Below are positions 6,637 to 8,272 of a DNA stretch of 8,272 bases, piece after piece (the stretch's first letter is position 1; each line of letters opens with the position of its first letter). The stretch is from JAIVJN01 sp036732565 (GTDB taxonomy: Bacteria; Acidobacteriota; Vicinamibacteria; Vicinamibacterales; UBA2999). The position numbers and the translations under genes were made by a program. The notes beneath the pieces were generated by a model. That model made no database searches, was not told where the DNA came from, and was given only the letters and a program-made list of their open reading frames with translations. Location: contig DAINCF010000318.1 in assembly GCA_036732565.1 (NCBI GenBank), positions 1 through 8,272 of the forward strand, read 5' to 3'.

Positions 6637-7419
6637 TTAGTGAATCGTCCAGCCGCCGTCCACCATGAGCACGTGTCCGACAACCATGTCCGACAGATCG
6701 CTCGACAGGAACAGCACGGCGCCGACGAGATCGTCCGGCTGGTTCCATCGTCCGGCGGGCAGCATCTGCGTCGTCGCCCATTCCTTGTAGCCCGGACGTT
6801 CGAGAATGACTTTGCGCGATTCGGTCTCGGTGATGCACGGCGCCACGACATTGACCGTCACGCCGGACTTGGCCCATTCGAGTGACAGCGCGCGCGAGAG
6901 GTGGTGCACCGCGGCCTTGGCGCCGGCATAGACCGCACGGCCGTTGAACGCAACCACGCCGAAGTTGGACCCGATGTTGACGATCTTTCCGCGGCCTTGC
7001 GGAATCATGACGCGCGCCGCCGCCTGACACGCGAAGAACACGCTCTTCACCGACGCATCCATCGTCTTGTCGTATTCGTCTTCGGTGACGTCGAGCGCCG
7101 GTCCAGTTCCCGTCCACCCGGCGTTGTTCACGAGGATATCGATGCGACCGAACATGTCCTTCGCTGACGCGACCATCGCACGCACCTGGTCCACGTTGGC
7201 GACATCGACCAGAACGATCGGCGCTTTGCGTCCGAGGCCCTCGATCTCGGCCTGAACGGCTTTGATTTCGTCCTGGCGCCCTTCAGGGTGCTTGGCCAGC
7301 ACGACGTGCGCGCCAGCCTGCGCCAACCCGAGCGCGATCGCCCTGCCGATACCCTGCGAGGCCCCCGTGACGATGGCGATCTTGTCCTGTAGACCGAAGC
7401 TCGAATAGTCCCTGCTCAT
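6637..7419 (-). CDS. Classical SDR-family oxidoreductase (SDR-2) with altered catalytic Asn
   Basis: A complete 260-residue classical short-chain dehydrogenase/reductase. Cofactor motif TGASQGIG (18-25); NNAG (98-101); S151 (NIGSNFG); Y164 and K168 (YAGAK); C-terminal VDGGWTIH. The second strand ends VVLAKHPEGR without an acidic residue, so NADP may be used, unlike its two SDR neighbours. The tetrad Asn position, N113 in SDR-1, is Ser123 here (MDASVKS). The usual PG after the sixth strand reads APCITETE. I chose ATG 7419 with AGGAA at 7423-7427, only 3 bases away, which is close; an in-frame GTG at 7431 would add four residues (MQES) but has no ribosome site. It is flanked on both sides by REP-like elements. 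It belongs to the same operon; the substrate is unknown. Family assignment is secure and function open. Confidence 0.9.
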   Translation of the reverse strand: MSRDYSSFGLQDKIAIVTGASQGIGRAIALGLAQAGAHVVLAKHPEGRQDEIKAVQAEIEGLGRKAPIVLVDVANVDQVRAMVASAKDMFGRIDILVNNAGWTGTGPALDVTEDEYDKTMDASVKSVFFACQAAARVMIPQGRGKIVNIGSNFGVVAFNGRAVYAGAKAAVHHLSRALSLEWAKSGVTVNVVAPCITETESRKVILERPGYKEWATTQMLPAGRWNQPDDLVGAVLFLSSDLSDMVVGHVLMVDGGWTIH

Positions 7420-7450
7420 CGATTCCTGCACTAGTTAAGCCGCATTGCGA

Positions 7451-7537
7451 GACGCGTACGTAGCGCAGACCCTCAGGTCTGCCAGCCGCACGAGGCAGCC
7501 GCACGAGGCAGGCCTGAAGGCCTGCGCTACGTACGTC
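7451..7537. repeat. REP-like composite palindrome B
   Basis: An outer inverted repeat of 14 perfect base pairs (7455-7468 with 7522-7535, CGTACGTAGCGCAG) extends to GAC/GTC ends if a two-base CG insertion in the left arm is allowed. Inside are two perfect 7-bp hairpins: GCAGACC, loop CTCA, GGTCTGC (7465-7482), and GCAGGCC, loop TGAA, GGCCTGC (7508-7525); their stems overlap the outer arms, so alternative foldings compete. A 13-bp tandem repeat sits between them. The element fills most of the 139-base gap between SDR-3 and SDR-2. This layout is typical of dispersed bacterial palindromes (REP/BIME-like). I see no transposase gene nearby. Confidence 0.75.
7484..7509. repeat. Perfect 13-bp tandem duplication inside palindrome B
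   Basis: AGCCGCACGAGGC occurs twice without a gap, at 7484-7496 and 7497-7509, exactly between the two hairpins of element B. It looks like a recent slippage duplication or a variable spacer unit. Confidence 0.85.
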
Positions 7538-7558
7538 GGAAGTTCATTTGCACCGCTC

Positions 7559-8272
7559 TCAAATCAAGCCGCGAATCGTGCCACCGATATCCAAACTCGC
7601 TCCGGTGATGAATTTGGCCAGCGGCGAGGCGAGAAACACGACGGCGTGCGCCACGTCCTCGGGGTGCCCGATGCCCATCGGCATCTGCCGGTCCTGCAGG
7701 AAGCGCGTCACCGAGGCGTCTCGGTCCAGGCCGTACTGCTGCACGAGCTGATCGACGATCCCCCCGGGTCTGGTCCACATCCGCGACCAGATCGGCCCCG
7801 GCAGGACCGTATTCACGCGCACCGTCGGGGCGTACTGCTTGGCCAACGCTTTGGTCAGATACAACAGCGCCGCCTTGCACGCGCCGTAATCGACGAAGCC
7901 AGGCTCCGGCTGCTTCGCGAGGTCGGACCCCGTGTTGACGACCGCGCCTGCCCCTCTCGCCGCCATCTGCGGCAGGAGCGTTCGGCACGTACGCACGGTG
8001 CCCATCAGGTTCACGGCGATCGATGCGTCCCACTTGTCGTCGGTTATCTGGTCGAACGGCGTCGACTCACCCACGCCGAGATTGTTGATGAGGATGTCCG
8101 GTGCGCGCCCGAACTGCGCCAGTGCGTAGGTCGTCGCCGTCTCCACGCCCGCGGCGGTCGCGAGATTGGCGGCAATGGCGCCGCGCCATTTCTGCGATTT
8201 CTCCCGCAGCACATCGGCGTCGCTGTCGGCAACGATGACGTCCGCGCCTTCCTGCGTCAGCAGATCGGCGAT
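7559..8272 (-). CDS. SDR-family oxidoreductase (SDR-3), 5' end cut by the window
   Basis: The frame is open to the right edge, beginning IADLLTQEGADVIVADSD, which corresponds to the helix and second strand just after the TGxxxGxG motif. About 20-25 N-terminal residues, including that motif, lie outside; the GTG at 8212 is internal. Of 237 visible residues: Asp16 at the end of strand 2 suggests NAD; NNLG (63-66) replaces the usual NNAG; N88 (VNLMG), S116 (NTGSD), Y129 and K133 (YGACK) complete the tetrad; LPGPIWS (157-163) and GASLDIGG near the end are normal. It stops at TGA 7559-7561 with element B directly downstream. As the most upstream visible member of the operon it is an active-looking dehydrogenase with unknown substrate. 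It is clearly diverged from SDR-1 and SDR-2, so not a recent duplicate. Confidence 0.88.
   Translation of the reverse strand: MADLLTQEGADVIVADSDADVLREKSQKWRGAIAANLATAAGVETATTYALAQFGRAPDILINNLGVGESTPFDQITDDKWDASIAVNLMGTVRTCRTLLPQMAARGAGAVVNTGSDLAKQPEPGFVDYGACKAALLYLTKALAKQYAPTVRVNTVLPGPIWSRMWTRPGGIVDQLVQQYGLDRDASVTRFLQDRQMPMGIGHPEDVAHAVVFLASPLAKFITGASLDIGGTIRGLI

Larger units (their letters stand above)
2978..8272 (-). other. Probable six-gene catabolic operon (three SDR, two ThuA-like, one zinc dehydrogenase)
   Basis: Six genes lie in one direction with gaps of 139, 113, 19, 4 and 31 bases in order of transcription, and no convincing promoter or terminator was seen between them. The 4-base ThuA-ThuA gap implies translational coupling. 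The two longer gaps are occupied mostly by REP-like palindromes rather than by recognisable promoters. All members are oxidoreductases or ThuA-domain proteins, so a shared pathway for a sugar, polyol or glycoside is likely. The promoter and any regulator or transporter would be beyond the right edge. The last gene ends 41 bases from the convergent cytochrome gene. That the unit is one transcript is inference from spacing; the palindromes could split or tune it. Confidence 0.6.

Noticed and set aside
6524..7117. Extended N-terminus for SDR-1 that would fuse it to sequence through the repeat and into SDR-2
   Set aside because: The extra residues translate the palindrome and an out-of-frame part of SDR-2. 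A good ribosome site and the standard SDR start at 6523 explain the gene without them.

Overview
The window is a GC-rich bacterial fragment, roughly two thirds G+C by eye. It is densely coded, with short intergenic gaps and strong antisense open frames caused by composition. No rRNA, tRNA, CRISPR array, transposase or phage gene is visible. Several traits together suggest a soil-type Acidobacteriota (Vicinamibacteria-like) genome or a similar metagenome-assembled one: the Tat-exported ThuA proteins, a long di-heme MauG/CcpA-type cytochrome, and REP-like palindromes ending in the AGCGCAGGCC type of motif. That assignment is inference; no marker gene proves it.

Left part, + strand (1-2936): the C-terminal part of a class A penicillin-binding protein, cut by the window start. 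It is followed after 91 bases by a secreted di-heme cytochrome c peroxidase-like protein. The two look like separate functions: cell wall synthesis and periplasmic redox chemistry.

Right part, - strand (2978-8272): six genes in one direction form a probable operon that enters from beyond the right edge. In order of transcription they are an SDR oxidoreductase (cut at its 5' end), a second SDR, a third SDR, two adjacent paralogous ThuA-domain proteins with Tat-type N-termini, and a zinc-dependent medium-chain dehydrogenase. The operon converges on the cytochrome gene with only 41 bases between stops. The set (four NAD(P)-type dehydrogenases plus two ThuA proteins) resembles a catabolic module for sugars, polyols or glycosides that works through keto intermediates. 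The precedent is the rhizobial ThuA/ThuB route, which acts on trehalose and related disaccharides. The actual substrate cannot be read from sequence.

The two gaps that separate the SDR genes (6524-6636 and 7420-7558) each hold a REP-like composite palindrome: an imperfect outer inverted repeat enclosing two short perfect hairpins. The two elements differ in most of their sequence but share a 14-base core with one mismatch and the same overall design. The most interesting signals are this pair of elements inside one operon, the tandem diverged ThuA pair, and the dehydrogenase whose zinc and cofactor residues look like those of NADP-dependent secondary alcohol dehydrogenases while it keeps a structural zinc lobe. 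Nothing here is clearly a wholly new system.
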